Assembly: GCA_025769875.1 (NCBI GenBank)
Contig: JAGFNK010000049.1
Location: forward strand, 118,010-182,009
Direction of reading: 5' to 3'
DNA length: 64,000 bases
DNA from: Russula earlei
Lineage: Eukaryota; Basidiomycota; Agaricomycetes; Russulales; Russulaceae
Shown: piece after piece, positions 41,263 to 52,381 of the stretch
Layout: the number at the start of each line of letters is the position of its first letter
How positions within the stretch are numbered: position 1 is the stretch's first letter
Program-made: the position numbers and the translations under genes
The notes under the pieces: model-generated
What the model was told of the DNA's origin: nothing
What the model saw: only the letters and a program-made list of their open reading frames with translations
The model's database searches: none

Positions 41263-42870
41263 CTACAGTTTTGTTACCGACGCTGCTGTAGGCCCATGAC
41301 CGACGAGTGGTGGAAGGTTCAGGAAGAACCGCGCTGGAGGGTTCCAGCCTCCTGCAATGGCACCTGTAACCGAGCCGTCTACGTTTGAACCGGCGCGTTC
41401 CATGAGCACAGCATGCAGCTGAATGCGCAGCCCAGCGACAACTTGGCGCATTGCCGCGAGTTCTGCAGCATGTGCACTCGCTGCCATCCGTGATCTTGCG
41501 TCGTGGGTTTGCAGCGCCGTGCGCAGAGCAGTGAGTGCTGCGGATAGTGAGTGCCCACTCGTGGTGTTTGGAGACAGTGACATGGTAGCATCTCCGGGGT
41601 GCGGCGGGAAGTAAGCTGCGAGACCCGACGGTGAAATGCTGGCATGTGGACCATGTGCAGTGTGAGAGACGGAATCGAGGGTTGCAGAGACGCCTGGGTC
41701 TTCACCAGGTGTGATTGGTATGTGCACCATAACGTCAGCAGGGGGTTCGTGGTGGCCGCGCCAATGATATGCCGGCACAGAGGCAGATGAAGGCGTTGAG
41801 AAGGAGTAGGGGAGGGGTTGTGTGAATGTCTGCGATTGGGGAGATACAAGGGCAGATTCAGGTCCAGCATCAGGACGGTACCAGGGACCAAGCGCGTCTT
41901 TGATGGCTTGTAGTTCATGCCGCATTATGGCAAGCATGCCCTCAGCTGAGTCGAGTCGGGCACGCAGACGAGCATTCTCTGTTTCAAGCGCGGCAGCCCG
42001 TGCATCTGATATACGGAAGAATCCCTGGAGCGCGACATAAGGGCAATTCCCTATGTGTGTCTCCTTCAATGCACATCGGGCTCCCGTCCAGCCACAGCCA
42101 TGAGAGGCGTGCTCGCAAGGAACAATTGCAGCGAGGCACACCTCAGCATGATCCGCGGTTTCTGAGTATGAATACTCAAGGTTGCAAGAAGGACATCGGG
42201 TTCTTTCGATGGAGCATTTCCGGCGATGCGTCCTGTGCAGGGATTTAAAAAGAGAGATTCCGCGAGAAAGACTCGGAGGGCTCACCCTAAGCTCGCAAGC
42301 CTTCATCTCTGCGGCGCAGCTATCGCAAATGACAAGACGGTGAGGACAGAGCGCATTGTCGCCGAGGATATCCTTTCTGAGCGACTTTCTGGAACACTCG
42401 GGGTCCGGGCACGACTCCTCGACGAATAAGCAATCCTCCTTCAGGTGAACTGCGAGGAGCTGTCTCTGGCATGTAAACTCGCAGCCGGCTTCTCGGTTCA
42501 GACATTCAACGGTAAGCTCGTCTACCATCTAGGGAGAGTTGAGGTACAATCGAGGTATAGATCAAGGGAATGCGGACATGCCGAACGATGGGATTACTTG
42601 GTGCCATGTCGTGCATCAATAATGGAGAGCGATCAATGGGGCAATGGGAAGAGGCTTCAAGAGCAGGGCCGATACAGTCGCGACAGAAGCTATGGGCGCA
42701 GGTCCTACTCGTAGTTGGCTCTATGAAGGGCATTCTGAAGGGAGGTAGTAAGAGAAGGTATTCACAAGTGGAAAGGGATGGAATTGAACTGACCGGCATA
42801 TGCAGCAAAGCAGATTTGAGTTGGGGTTGTCAACATAGACGTAGGAGTGTGATGATTTGAGCCAATCCAT
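41263..42870 (-). CDS. RING and TRAF-type zinc-finger protein
   Basis: Probably an E3 ubiquitin ligase or adaptor. The start is MDWLKSSHSYVYVDNPN. An intron splits the RING finger: NLLCCICR joins MPFIEPTTSRTCAHSF, then CRDCIGPALEASSHCPIDR, giving a full C3HC4 pattern. TRAF-type fingers follow: LTVECLNREAGCEFTC, HLKEDCLFVEESCPDPEC, LCPHRLVICDSC, then CSIERTRCPSCNLEY, HAEVCLAAIVPCEH and HIGNCPYVALQ. A coiled coil (ALETENARLRARLDSAEGM) is followed by a Pro/Ser/His-rich tail. There is no MATH/TRAF-C domain. Its start codon is 81 bp from that of the divergent FIT gene. The substrate is unknown. Confidence 0.8.
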
Positions 42871-42951
42871 TGTCGGTTGTAGATGCCCTGCCAGTGCAAT
42901 ATGTATACGGTCGGTCACAGTCACGTCACCCCACCGCTCGCACTTGATTCT
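42871..42951. promoter_or_regulatory. 81-bp bidirectional promoter (RING/TRAF and FIT genes)
   Basis: The two opposed start codons are only 81 bp apart, so 5' leaders and promoters must overlap. A CAGTCACGTCACC segment lies at about 42918-42930. Co-regulation is inferred from distance alone. Confidence 0.45.
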
Positions 42952-43802
42952 GATGATGTCCATTCTCGATTTCCGTATTGCAGCTCTCATCCTCACAACG
43001 GTGGCCGTTGCCCACGGCACCTACTACTCTCTTCGGAACTCTACCTATCTTGACACATCTGACCCCCTCCTCACTTCTCAACCACATCCCCTTGCGGAAA
43101 CCCACGTCTTAGCGTCCAAGCGCAGTCTCCTCAACATCCTCTTTCTCAAGTGGTCCTGGGCGTGGACTACTGCCGCATTTCTCCCTCTTCTTTTCACGTC
43201 TCCCGTCAAGCGCGCACGTAGGTTTCTCCAATGGGTGCTCGCCACCGGCGCCTGGTACATCCTCACTTCATGGTTCTTCGGACCCAGTCTTCTCACACGT
43301 TTGATCGCTGTATCCGGCGGCGAGTGTGGGCTACATGTGGAAAATACGTTCATCCCAATCTCTCCTACCTATTGCTTGACTGGCGCCCCTGTCGCACGCT
43401 CGACTCATCCTACCCTGTTCCCAGTTAGTCTTCGTGGGTACAGAGGCCCAATCCAGCGATTCTTCGATTCCCAGATTTCGTCGCGGGCATGACGTTTCCG
43501 GCCATGTCTTTCTACTCACTCTCGCCGCACTTTTTCTGGCAGATCAATTACGCCAGACACGCTCCTTTGCGCATCCCTTTGCATTGTACGCAGGCGGTGC
43601 ATTATTATCCTTATGGTTCTTTTCATTGTGGGTCACGAGCATGTTTTTCCATGCAGCCTCCGAGAAGTTATCTGGCCTTAGTGTGTCTCAGCCAAATTTT
43701 TTCGCCGAACAAATTGACCAATTTTTGGTGGCAGTTCTGGGTGTCACGTGCTTTCTCGTTTCGCAGATTCCGCTGTGGTTCTTCTCTGGAGGAACCCTGT
43801 GA
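42952..43802 (+). CDS. FIT-family (FIT2/SCS3-like) ER lipid-droplet protein
   Basis: ER membrane protein of the fat storage-inducing family, acting in lipid-droplet budding and ER phospholipid balance. The start is MMSILDFRIAALILTTVAV (a second ATG is next). Family blocks are TYLDTSDPLLTSQPHPLA, NILFLKWSWAWTTAAFLP, WYILTSWFFGPSLL, THPTLFPVSL, and the conserved RRGHDVSGHVFLLTL, followed by more spans and a C-terminus FLVSQIPLWFFSGGTL. Joining the frames before RRGHD needs a 37-bp GT-AG intron at 43438-43474 (SLRG to FRRGHD), or else a one-base error in the CCC at 43470-43472. Further introns probably lie around HVENTF and around GLSVSQPNFFAEQIDQF. Confidence 0.82.
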
Positions 43803-44020
43803 TACGTTCAACGCATTGTCCTAATCGAAAACGATATAATAATGCACCACCTGGGTCACTTACGTCTTTTGTGTGTTCCACTATCATTCCGTGCATAATC
43901 CACGCACCACGCACCCACGCTTTTATTGTCCTTTCATTAGTGTAACTGTAACATAATGTCGCTTTTGGCACGCGTCCATGCAGGTTCTGTATACTGATCG
44001 TGAAGTCCTCACTGGAACAC

Positions 44021-46066
44021 TTATCCAGAGTACCACCATATCAAGGCCACCCAAGTAGCCAAGGCTGGTGCTGTCACCTTCACAAAATCCCTTCCTACCG
44101 CGCCCCAGACTCCATTTCCCGTCCTGCGCGCTCCTGTCCGCCGTGGCCACCATGCAGGGGCGCGCATTGTGAATCGCCGCCTCCGTCCGCGGATCGTGAA
44201 CGTGTATGTGAAGGACCATGCCCGAGCGGATGGACCTGTCAGTGCCGTAACAGGGGAAGATGCCCGGGCTGAGTGGCGCCGCGCAAGGAGAGGTGGTGAC
44301 ACGGAAGGTATTTCAAGATATTGTGCTCGCACTCCGTTATTTTCATCCTCGTCTTGAGCAGCATGGGGTGATAGCGGCGGTGGAGGTGAGCGCAGCGCGC
44401 CAAAAGTCTTTTGTCCATTCAGGGCGGGGCTTGAGTCACGCTTCGGGAGATCGAGGTGCATACGATCACATCCCTCGTTGAGACTCGGGTGGCATGTTGG
44501 TGTAAGGATATGAATACGAATATGAGGATGATGCGGAGTAGGGAGATGGCAAGGGTGGCAAGTGAGATAGACGCAGTTGCGCGACATCAACATGAGATGG
44601 AAGTGGGGAGACTGTCGCAAGGCGCAAGCGTGCGGCATGCCTTGCTCGCTGCATGTGAGCAAAAAAGAGAATGGTAACTGTGAGGCCCGCAGCCGGGATG
44701 TACAGGCGCATGAACGTCCCATTAGCCCGCGGGAGGAGACAGGGTACATGAGCAAGGGATGGCGTGGTATTGGGAGACAAGGAGAGGAGGTGGAAGCCTG
44801 GTTGCGTGATGTGTCGGGCTGGCGAGAAAGATTTTACGGTTATCTCGTGGATTTGCTTGTCGGAACCAGGCAAAGTATGCGTCACGTCGCAATAATCACG
44901 ATCGTCAGCACTGCCAGCTTCCTTTAATATGTCGAAGGGTCAAAAATAGAGAGAGGCCACACACCTAAAGATGACCACCGGGCGTAGACTCTCTAGAAGG
45001 AATGTGGAAGTCTGTTTGCCAAGCGTCCTCTGCCAACCAGGACCCACGCCACGGTGGATGGTGCCATATTCCCGCAAAGGGCCACATTGTTTTGACTCTG
45101 CGCGGTGAAGCGGAATGTGGCTGAACAGGATAACAGGCCCTAATTGCTCATCTAGGTCGCCAGACGCAATTAAATTGGCATTCGTGCACAGAAACGGGCA
45201 TACAGACCAGCTGCCAAGCCTTTGACAAACTCGACGGCGCCATCGCGTAGAGGAGTCCAGTCTTCGAATGACGTGCCATGTCCCGCACGAATGTAGTCTT
45301 CGTCAACAATCCCGGGAGAGTCGAGAAGGACTAACGAGTGATTGGACAACAGGAGGTGCTGGTTCACGCGGCCAAAGTGGCCCTCATACCGTTGGCGGAC
45401 ATGTTTACTGAAAGTGTTGGACACACCGAGGCTGGGACAGATCAATCCAGTTGATAGGTGGCCATTAGGAAAGAACTTTACCCAACGTCCGAATTACCCG
45501 GTATATATCGAACCTCTACTCCTGGATCGAGTGGGAAAAGGTCTTTGAAAAGTTGGACATAAGCCGAGAATCTGTGTCGTAGTGCTAGATCGACACGATG
45601 ACATGATCAGGAGGGGCAAAAACGTACTCACTCGTCATCAGAGTCTACAAATCTCCCAGTTTTGAGCATATCTCCCAAGAAGAATACGAAGTGGGGTTGG
45701 AAGCCACGCGTGACTTTCCAGGCTCGACGCATGTAAGTGTCGTGAAGTAGCCCAGCAAATGTCCGGGAGTGTGCCGGTGCCATAGGGACTTGTGCATCGG
45801 CTACTAGGAGGACGCGTATGGGACGTAATGCCTATTTCAAATGAACAGCCGATCCTCGGTTACGCTGGGAGGGGGTGAGAGCATCGACAGACCGTATTGT
45901 GAGGTGTGGCTGGCCATCTGCAGACGAAAAGCGTGTTTAAGAACACGCCTATTTCGCCCCAAACGACGAGGATCACCCATGCGAAGCAGAGGGTGCTGAG
46001 GAGATTGTTGGGTAAAAAGACGCGTGCAAGACGATGACTCGGGAAATGGTGCCAGTCGAATGACAT
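44021..46066 (-). CDS. Cdc1/Ted1-type metallophosphoesterase
   Basis: ER membrane enzyme of the family (yeast Cdc1/Ted1, mammalian PGAP5/MPPE1) that removes ethanolamine phosphate from GPI anchors, aiding export of GPI proteins. The start is MSFDWHHFPSHRLARVF with a membrane span (LCFAWVILVVWGEIGVF). Catalytic blocks are VLLVADAQVP, FVFFLGDMLKTGRFVD, YIPGNSDVG, ILFSHIPLHR and VVIFSADDRDYCDVTH. The last is normally SGDDHDYC; here the metal-ligand His is Arg (codon CGT). VGPGWQRTLGKQTSTFLLE and EITVKSFSPARHI follow, then a second span (LTVTILFFAHM) and a basic tail ending IWWYSG. The final exon joins between 44440 and 44520 are uncertain. Confidence 0.82.
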
Positions 46067-46382
46067 GATGAATAGAGAGAGGGGAAGAATTTGAGAGTAC
46101 GGGGTGGAAGTCAAACGGGCGAGTCGCCAGACAACGGCGATCGTGAGAGCATCGTGAGGATCCTCGCTTCAGCTGTTGTTGCCGCTCATCAGCGGCGCTG
46201 TTTATTGCCAACTGTGGTAGAATTGGACTGGCGGGCGCCGTCGACTCGACCGCAACCACGGGTGCACGCACGTGGCGATTTCCCAGATCTGCCTACTCGT
46301 GTAGCGTACCGTACAAAACACCGTGCGCACCCAGCTCTATCAATCACTCTGCTTCCCCATCAACCTTTGACGTAACCTGTTC
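46067..46382. other. Short intergenic region, Cdc1/Ted1 promoter
   Basis: 316 bp between the start of the Cdc1/Ted1-like gene and the stop of HbrB, both on minus. No gene is recognised. It should contain the HbrB terminator and the phosphatase promoter. Confidence 0.45.
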
Positions 46383-48238
46383 TCATCCATCAGCGATCAT
46401 TTGAGGGACAGGCTGGCCACAGAGGCGCCCTACCTCGGCCTCTTCCAATTCCATCTGCTCGTCCTCGTCGTCATCATCCCTCTCCTGCGCGCTACTCCCC
46501 TCGTCCCATGTCCCCAAGCCCCATCCTCCTACGCTCTGTCGCGTCTCTGGTGGATCTGGGCTTCGCAATGATTCCAGAAGCTCCCGTTCGCGCTCCCTCG
46601 TATCAACCCCCCCATTCGGGCCTAGCCCAAGGCGAGGAGTTACAACGTCGTCCTCCAGGTCGGAACCCGTCTCATCCAGGCTTAGTGGGCCCGGCCGATG
46701 CGCGATACGCCCCCGGCGGTCGCGTGGAACGTTGCCGGAGAGGAAGGATAAGGTCCGTGGGGCACATGCACCACGCGGCCCCGAGAGACGCGCGCCGGAT
46801 GCGCCGGAGCGTACAACGTTGAGCAGGTGCTGCACAGCGAGTTCACCTGGCAATAAAGTGGGGGCAGGGGTGGTTAACGGAGCCGCAGTTGGTTGTCGGC
46901 CTTGGGAGACCAGGACCAGAAGCCTACACCGGCATACGTCAGCGCAGATGATCCCGCGTCAAGGTGCAGCGCCTCACATTTGCTGTAGGCGAGGATAGGT
47001 ATGGCTCTCAGACGACAAACCCTCCTGTTTAAGTATGTTGAGGCGCGCATTCAGTAACGGGGCGATGGGAAAGATAATTCTGTCCCGAAAGGAGCGCAAG
47101 GCGAGAGTGCGAACATCGATGTGGGATGACGTTGAAAGTGTATAGGAGGGCATGGATGATGGGCCTTTCCCGTTTTGTCTAGTTGGAGAAGAATTTCGGT
47201 GCGTCTTGGGCGTACGGTACAAAGAGGATAGAACTGAATCGGTCTGTAGAGGGAGTAGCACCTACCGATGTCTTCAACAATCACAGAGGAGAGAAAAACG
47301 ACAGCGCTCGCACCCCTTCAACATATGGGAGGACTTGATCCCAAAAGAAGCCCCAGAGTTCAACTACCCGTCCTACAAGTTTATCTTCCTCCACACCGGC
47401 CAGCTTTCCGTTGAGGGTATCCATCCCTGAGCCGACAAGCTCTGAGGTCTCGCTCTCAAGAGTACCTACAGCCCTCGCTGGGGAGTTAGACACGACGCTC
47501 TGTATGTGGCGCTTGACGAGCTGGTTTAAGTCTTCTCTGCGTTGGTCGTCATTACTGTGTGAAGCAAAGGACGGAGATGCACGCACATGGGTATCCGGAG
47601 GGGTTCACCGTTGAAGAGTGGTAGCACAAGGACGTGCAATGTACCCCACGGGTTGTCACCAGCAGAGCCAGGGATGAGATTTGGTGGGGTGATCGAGCTT
47701 GTGGTGGCTAGGGCAGTAGACGATGTGCCCGCGTTGAGGCTTGGGGCGTAGTGAGGCAGGTATGCGAGGCTACCGAGGCGATGCATTTCGCGGGAGACCA
47801 TCTTTGAGTCGTACGTTCGCATCTGCACCGGACCAGAAATCTCAGAACTCCTTACAATCGTTATTATGGTGCCGAATCGAAAAGTGACAATAAGCAGCCA
47901 GCAATGTCATAGAGGGAAGCTCCAGACTGAGCCAGATACAAAAGATGGAAGATAGAAATGCATCCGTGTAGCCGGCGCACCTTGGATGGGGAAGTGTGGA
48001 CCTTGGATGACCCTCCGCCGCTTGTACTGGGTGCGATCGGGGGTGCAGGTGAGCCGGCATTCTCGCGAAGCTGTGAGTCCACTCCGGGATGCTGCAAATG
48101 AGAGCGTGATCCTGTGAGGAGTTGGGCGGGACCACGGGCGAATGGACTGGTGCTGGAAGATAGCTTGTCTGAGAACATGGCTAGACGTTTCTGTGGTCCT
48201 GGTGTACCCTCATTCAAGTGGATGTGGAACTGCAGCAC
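46383..48238 (-). CDS. HbrB/Bit61-like TORC2 subunit
   Basis: HbrB-domain proteins (yeast Bit61/Bit2, mammalian Protor) are accessory subunits of TOR complex 2. The start at 48238 is MLQFHIHLNEGTPGP, with MFSDKLSSS as an alternative. After a Ser/Pro-rich N-terminus, the domain begins around SREMHRLGSLAYLPHYAP, then WGTLHVLVLPLFNGEPLRIP joined to EDLNQLVKRHIQSVV. LVGRVVELWGFFWDQVLPYV and the block SHIDVRTLALRSFRDRIIFP complete it. The C-terminus is LLPGELAVQHLLNVVRSGAS and an acidic tail (RDDDDEDEQMELEEAEV) ending at 46383. About five short introns are needed. It is divergent from QRI7 with 72 bp between start codons. Confidence 0.8.
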
Positions 48239-48310
48239 GTGGGGTTTCCCCTCTGGCTCGTTAGAGGTCAGGTGGTGGTGGTGGTTGGTAGAGACGGGCC
48301 AGAAAGTTGA
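48239..48310. promoter_or_regulatory. 72-bp bidirectional promoter (HbrB and QRI7)
   Basis: The opposed start codons are 72 bp apart, the tightest divergent spacing in the window. No defined motif beyond a GGTGGTGGTGGTGG run (near 48270-48285) is visible. Confidence 0.4.
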
Positions 48311-49800
48311 GTGAAGCGCTGCCTGAGCGAGCGATTCATCTTATTGATGCGTTGCCATCTACCATCGCCCTCGCGTCTTGCCACCACTCATCATCATCTC
48401 ACACATCGACACTTTACAGTTCTCGCTCTCGAATCCTCCGCTGACGACACCTGTGCTGCAGTCGTCACTTCATCGGGAAATATTCTCTCAAACATCGTCC
48501 TTAAACAAAACGATGTGCAAGTCTGGTCCTAACCTTCTCCATTATCTCCCTGACATGTCTCCAGACATGCACCCTTTGGAGGTATCCACCCCTACAGAGC
48601 AGTACAGGCTCACCAGCGGAATATGGTGAGCCTACCGTTGCTTTGCGTTCCCTTGTATCCCAGCCACTAAACTCAGCGGATAGCCTATTGCCGTCCAGAG
48701 GGCTTTGAAGGATGCTCGTATAAGCGTTCTGGACGTCGACGGAATTGCCTTCACGCGCGGACCAGGTCAATGTTTCTGTCATCATCATTGGAAAGGGTAT
48801 CTTGCTCACCACATTGCGTTGTAGGTATGACAGGCTGTCTCGGGATTGGTTCCAGCGCAGCCAAGACTCTAGCTGCAGCACTGAATAAGCCGCTCGTTGG
48901 CGTACACCATATGGTAAGCTCCTCTTGCAACCCCTTGAACAAAAGATTCACCGTCGCGCGAAGCAGGCGCATGCCCTAACGCCCATTCTCACTTCCGCTC
49001 CAAACCCCCCAAAGTTTCCGTTTCTCACCCTGCTCATCTCAGGTGGTCATACTCTCCTCCTTCTTGCCATTTCTGTGACCCAGTTCCGCATCCTGGCAAC
49101 GACACCAGATGAGAGTATCGGACGCGTGTTTGACAAGGTTTCTCGACTTCTCGCTCTTCCCTGGTCTGCCAAAGGTCCTGGAGCGTCCCTGGAAGACTTT
49201 GTGGCCGCATCACCGGTTGAAGATAACCTGGCACCTTCGATGCCTCGGACAATGCCAGGCGTCCTCACCTTCTCTTTCACTGGCTTGCATTCCGCGGTGG
49301 AGCGCTTCGTGACTGCTCGAGGTGGTGTAGAAGCCCTGGATATTCCGACGAGGCGTGCCGTGGCGAGTGGTTTCCAGAGGGCCGCATTCAACCAGCTCGA
49401 GGAGAAGCTCACCCTCGCGTTGAGCTGGTGCCGAGATCGGGGGCTTGGCGTCAAGCACCTGGTGGTCAGCGGCGGAGTTGCAAGCAATTCATACCTACGA
49501 GAAAGGTGCGACAGATCATAAAGTGCTCCTATTCAGATGCTGATGGTACCAAGACTTCGAGCTTTTGTACTCGACCTCGAATGCTCCCAAGATTCTGTAT
49601 CTTTGATATTTCCACCAGCCGAGTTGTGCACAGGTTGGTGAACAGCATGACTTTGTCGCGCATTCCAGTGAATGAATGTTACAGACAACGCGGTAATGAT
49701 CGCTTGGGCATCCATGCACCGCTTCGTCGCACGAGATACGGACGATTATGCCATAATGATTCGACCCAAGTGGTGTGTCCAGGATTTGATGGGCGGCTAA
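48311..49800 (+). CDS. QRI7/OSGEPL1, mitochondrial tRNA t6A synthesis enzyme
   Basis: Kae1/TsaD-family enzyme that transfers threonylcarbamoyl to A37 of mitochondrial ANN-decoding tRNAs. The start MKRCLSERFILLMRCHLPS gives a basic, Ser-rich leader that fits a mitochondrial presequence. Motifs in order: TVLALESSADDTCAAVV, NDVHEKFGGIHPYRAVQAH, AFTRGPGMTGCLGIGSSAAK, the metal-binding HHMQAHALTP (formed by splicing at CGAAG/CAG), FLTLLISGGHTLLLL, DESIGRVFDKVSRLL, TFSFTGLHSAVERF, VVSGGVASNSYLRE, and DNAVMIAWASMHRF. It stops at 49798-49800. Introns are short. All key histidines and the ATP-binding glycine motifs are present. Confidence 0.93.
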
Positions 49801-50092
49801 ACTCGGAGCTGTGCTACTGCGCAGTAACCGAAGATGGGCCAAGCAGATGGGCCGAGCACTGTCCTTCCTGACACATGTACCGTAACAATAATGCGATGTA
49901 AAGCCCTCTTTTAATAGGTAGCATACCGTTTCTTTTTGTCATTGATGACCGGAGAGATTCGCTGCGGCGTGCGAGTGGAGCAAAATCCTAGGACAGCTCA
50001 TAGGCGCTCCAAGGACGTCCTTGGCTTTATAAACTCAGGTCGCCTATCCATATCCCTTGTCGACGTTTCCTAGACTCTCGTTCGGCCTCGCT

Positions 50093-52381
50093 ATGTCCAC
50101 TTATCCCAGTCAATATTACTCCTACCCTTGTCGCCCCGCCTGGGGATCTCAGTCGATGCCCTTTGAACAATATACGGGTCCTCCATCGTTATCCACAGTC
50201 GCGCTCCAAGACATCGTCGAAGGCCAACAACGTGCGACGAACGGACTCGCTTCCCTCTTGTCGCAGGAGCGTACGTCAAATGAACGCGACTCACGGGACC
50301 ACAAGCAACAGGTTGCCAATCTGGCGGCTCTCTCACAGAACTTCCTCGGTTTCATGCAGGACGTAGAACACAAGTCCTCGGCGCTTGAGAACTCAATCCG
50401 CAGCAATTACGCGAGCGCCGACAATGCCGAATTGCAAGACCTGGTTAAAGACATGGTAGAGGTTGTCGCCAACCTCAGGCGTATTGCTGATGGCTTTGCA
50501 TGCGCCACGGGTCTCCGTCTTGTGCCAGTGTGTTACACTGCCTTGCATCCTGGGGGTTAACTCTGACGCTCTACGCTCTTAGGGCCTAGCACCTGCTTTG
50601 TGGGCTTGGGTCCCTGCGAATCAACCGTCACTGCAGCAGGATCACACCTCGTTCAGTGCGACTTTCCCACAAGCGCCACATATCTTCCCTGCAGCCATTC
50701 CAAACTCAACCCGGTCGAGCATTTTCGCTCATAGCACTGGTCCCGCCCGCTCCGTCCATTGGCCCAGCAACCTTGATGCACCTGCTACATCTTGGGCCAC
50801 GCCGTGGCTGGACTCATCTTATGTCGGTCCTTACACCGCTGGTAATGTCCCTGCTGCGTCTTCTCGTTTTTCTCTAGGCGGCATACGAGGTTTTTCAACC
50901 GGGATGGGAACTAGCACCACTGCGTACGCGACATGCCCTCCACTACCGCCCTCCCCTTACATGTCTCGCACACCGTCGGACTCGTCCCTTCTGACCCCCG
51001 AGGCTGACCAATTCCGGCCACGCTCACCCGCGCCAACACCACAACAGTTACCGTTTATTCGCCACTCCCCCCCGCTCTCGGCCCCCATCATGGAATCGCT
51101 GCACCTTCAGCGCCCGCCGTCCTCGCCTCAACTCACATCGACAACGTCTCAGACAGAATCGGTTGTAGGGTCTATGCGCCGTACCCAGCTCACTCCTATC
51201 ACCGAGAGTCGCACACCATCGTCAGCGGTGCCCCCACTAACGGCTTTTGGTTCCACCGCGCCCAACGGGCCGTCTCCGTCCACGTCCATAATTGAGACCT
51301 CCTCTACACCTTCTGGTCATAATGTGAACTCCATCGGTTCTCGTCGGGCCAGTCTTGTGCAAGCTTCTCGGGAATCAGACCCGTTGATACCCGACGATCC
51401 GACCCGACAGACCTGGGTTGACATGTTGTACCCGAGCGAACCGTCTCCCAATGGATCATCCATCAATGGGTTTTCCATCCCTTCGCCCCCGCGTGTCGAG
51501 ATCCCTCCGCCGCATGCCCTTGAAACCGTTCGTTGGTCGTCGTTGTTCCCATCTGCTCCAGTAGTTGTTGAGCGCCCTTCGCTCGAGGTTGGTTCTGGTC
51601 TGGCCAGAGTGTTTTCGCTGGACGAGAGCGACGCCAGCTACATGTCAAGCCCTACGCAATCTGTTGTCAGCTATGTTCAGTCTCCAAGTGCGTTTTATGA
51701 AAGGTCGGATGATCGTTTCTTGATTACCCTTTGTGCACAGGATTTAGCTCACTCTCCGAACCCATGACGCCACTGTCACGCACGTCCGATCGGTCATCCC
51801 CAGGAGTCGTGCTAAACAGGTTGACCACCGACAGTGCGGACAGCCTCAAGGAAACTGGCACCTCCGTTAAGTCGGCTGCTACTGTGATCGACGCGGGCGG
51901 TACTGCCGGTGCATCGACCTCGATTATCTCCTCGAGTTCTAGGCCTCCCCGCAATCACCTCGCGATCCAACTTCTATCTTTCTTTTTTGAGTCCGTGCAG
52001 CGCATCTTCAAGGTTCCTGCTTCCGTCGACCTCTCATACAATGGCTTTGAAGTGTCCTTCTCGACCTCCTCTGTCCCGTGGAGTGACTCTTCTGTTGAAT
52101 GCGCGCTCTCTACCGAAGATGGTGAGCATGACCACACCTTCGAGATCATGCCGGCGCCATCCAATGCCGCGCTGCACCGATATATCAGGGATCTCGCGCG
52201 GGTTCGTATGGATCTGGCAGCAATGCAGTCTGTCGAGAACAAGGTCACAGAGCAGGTGATTGTCGCGTTGGAGCAGCGCGTCAAAGCCGAACAAGAAGCT
52301 ACCCAGAGCTGGGTTCGGCGTGTTTGTCGGGTTGCAGGAACGCTTAGTATCGTAGATCCTGCTTTCAGCCCAAGAAAGTGA
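50093..52381 (+). CDS. Large disordered protein of unknown function
   Basis: I do not recognise the family. The start is MSTYPSQYYSYPCRPAWGSQ. The first 130 residues contain a predicted coiled coil (VEGQQRATNGLASLLSQERT to LQDLVKDMVEVVANLRRIAD). A splice at CCA/GTGTGT joins LRLVP to GLAPALWAWVP. A long Ser/Pro/Thr-rich stretch follows, with many S-P sites. A second intron (donor GTGCGT after VSYVQSP) reads into RFSSLSEPMTPLSRTSD. The last 150 residues are more ordered: HLAIQLLSFFFESVQRIFKV and a helical end (RYIRDLARVRMDLAAMQSVE to VIVALEQRVKAEQEATQSW). Coiled coils at both ends suggest a scaffold or regulator, but that is a guess. Confidence 0.68.
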
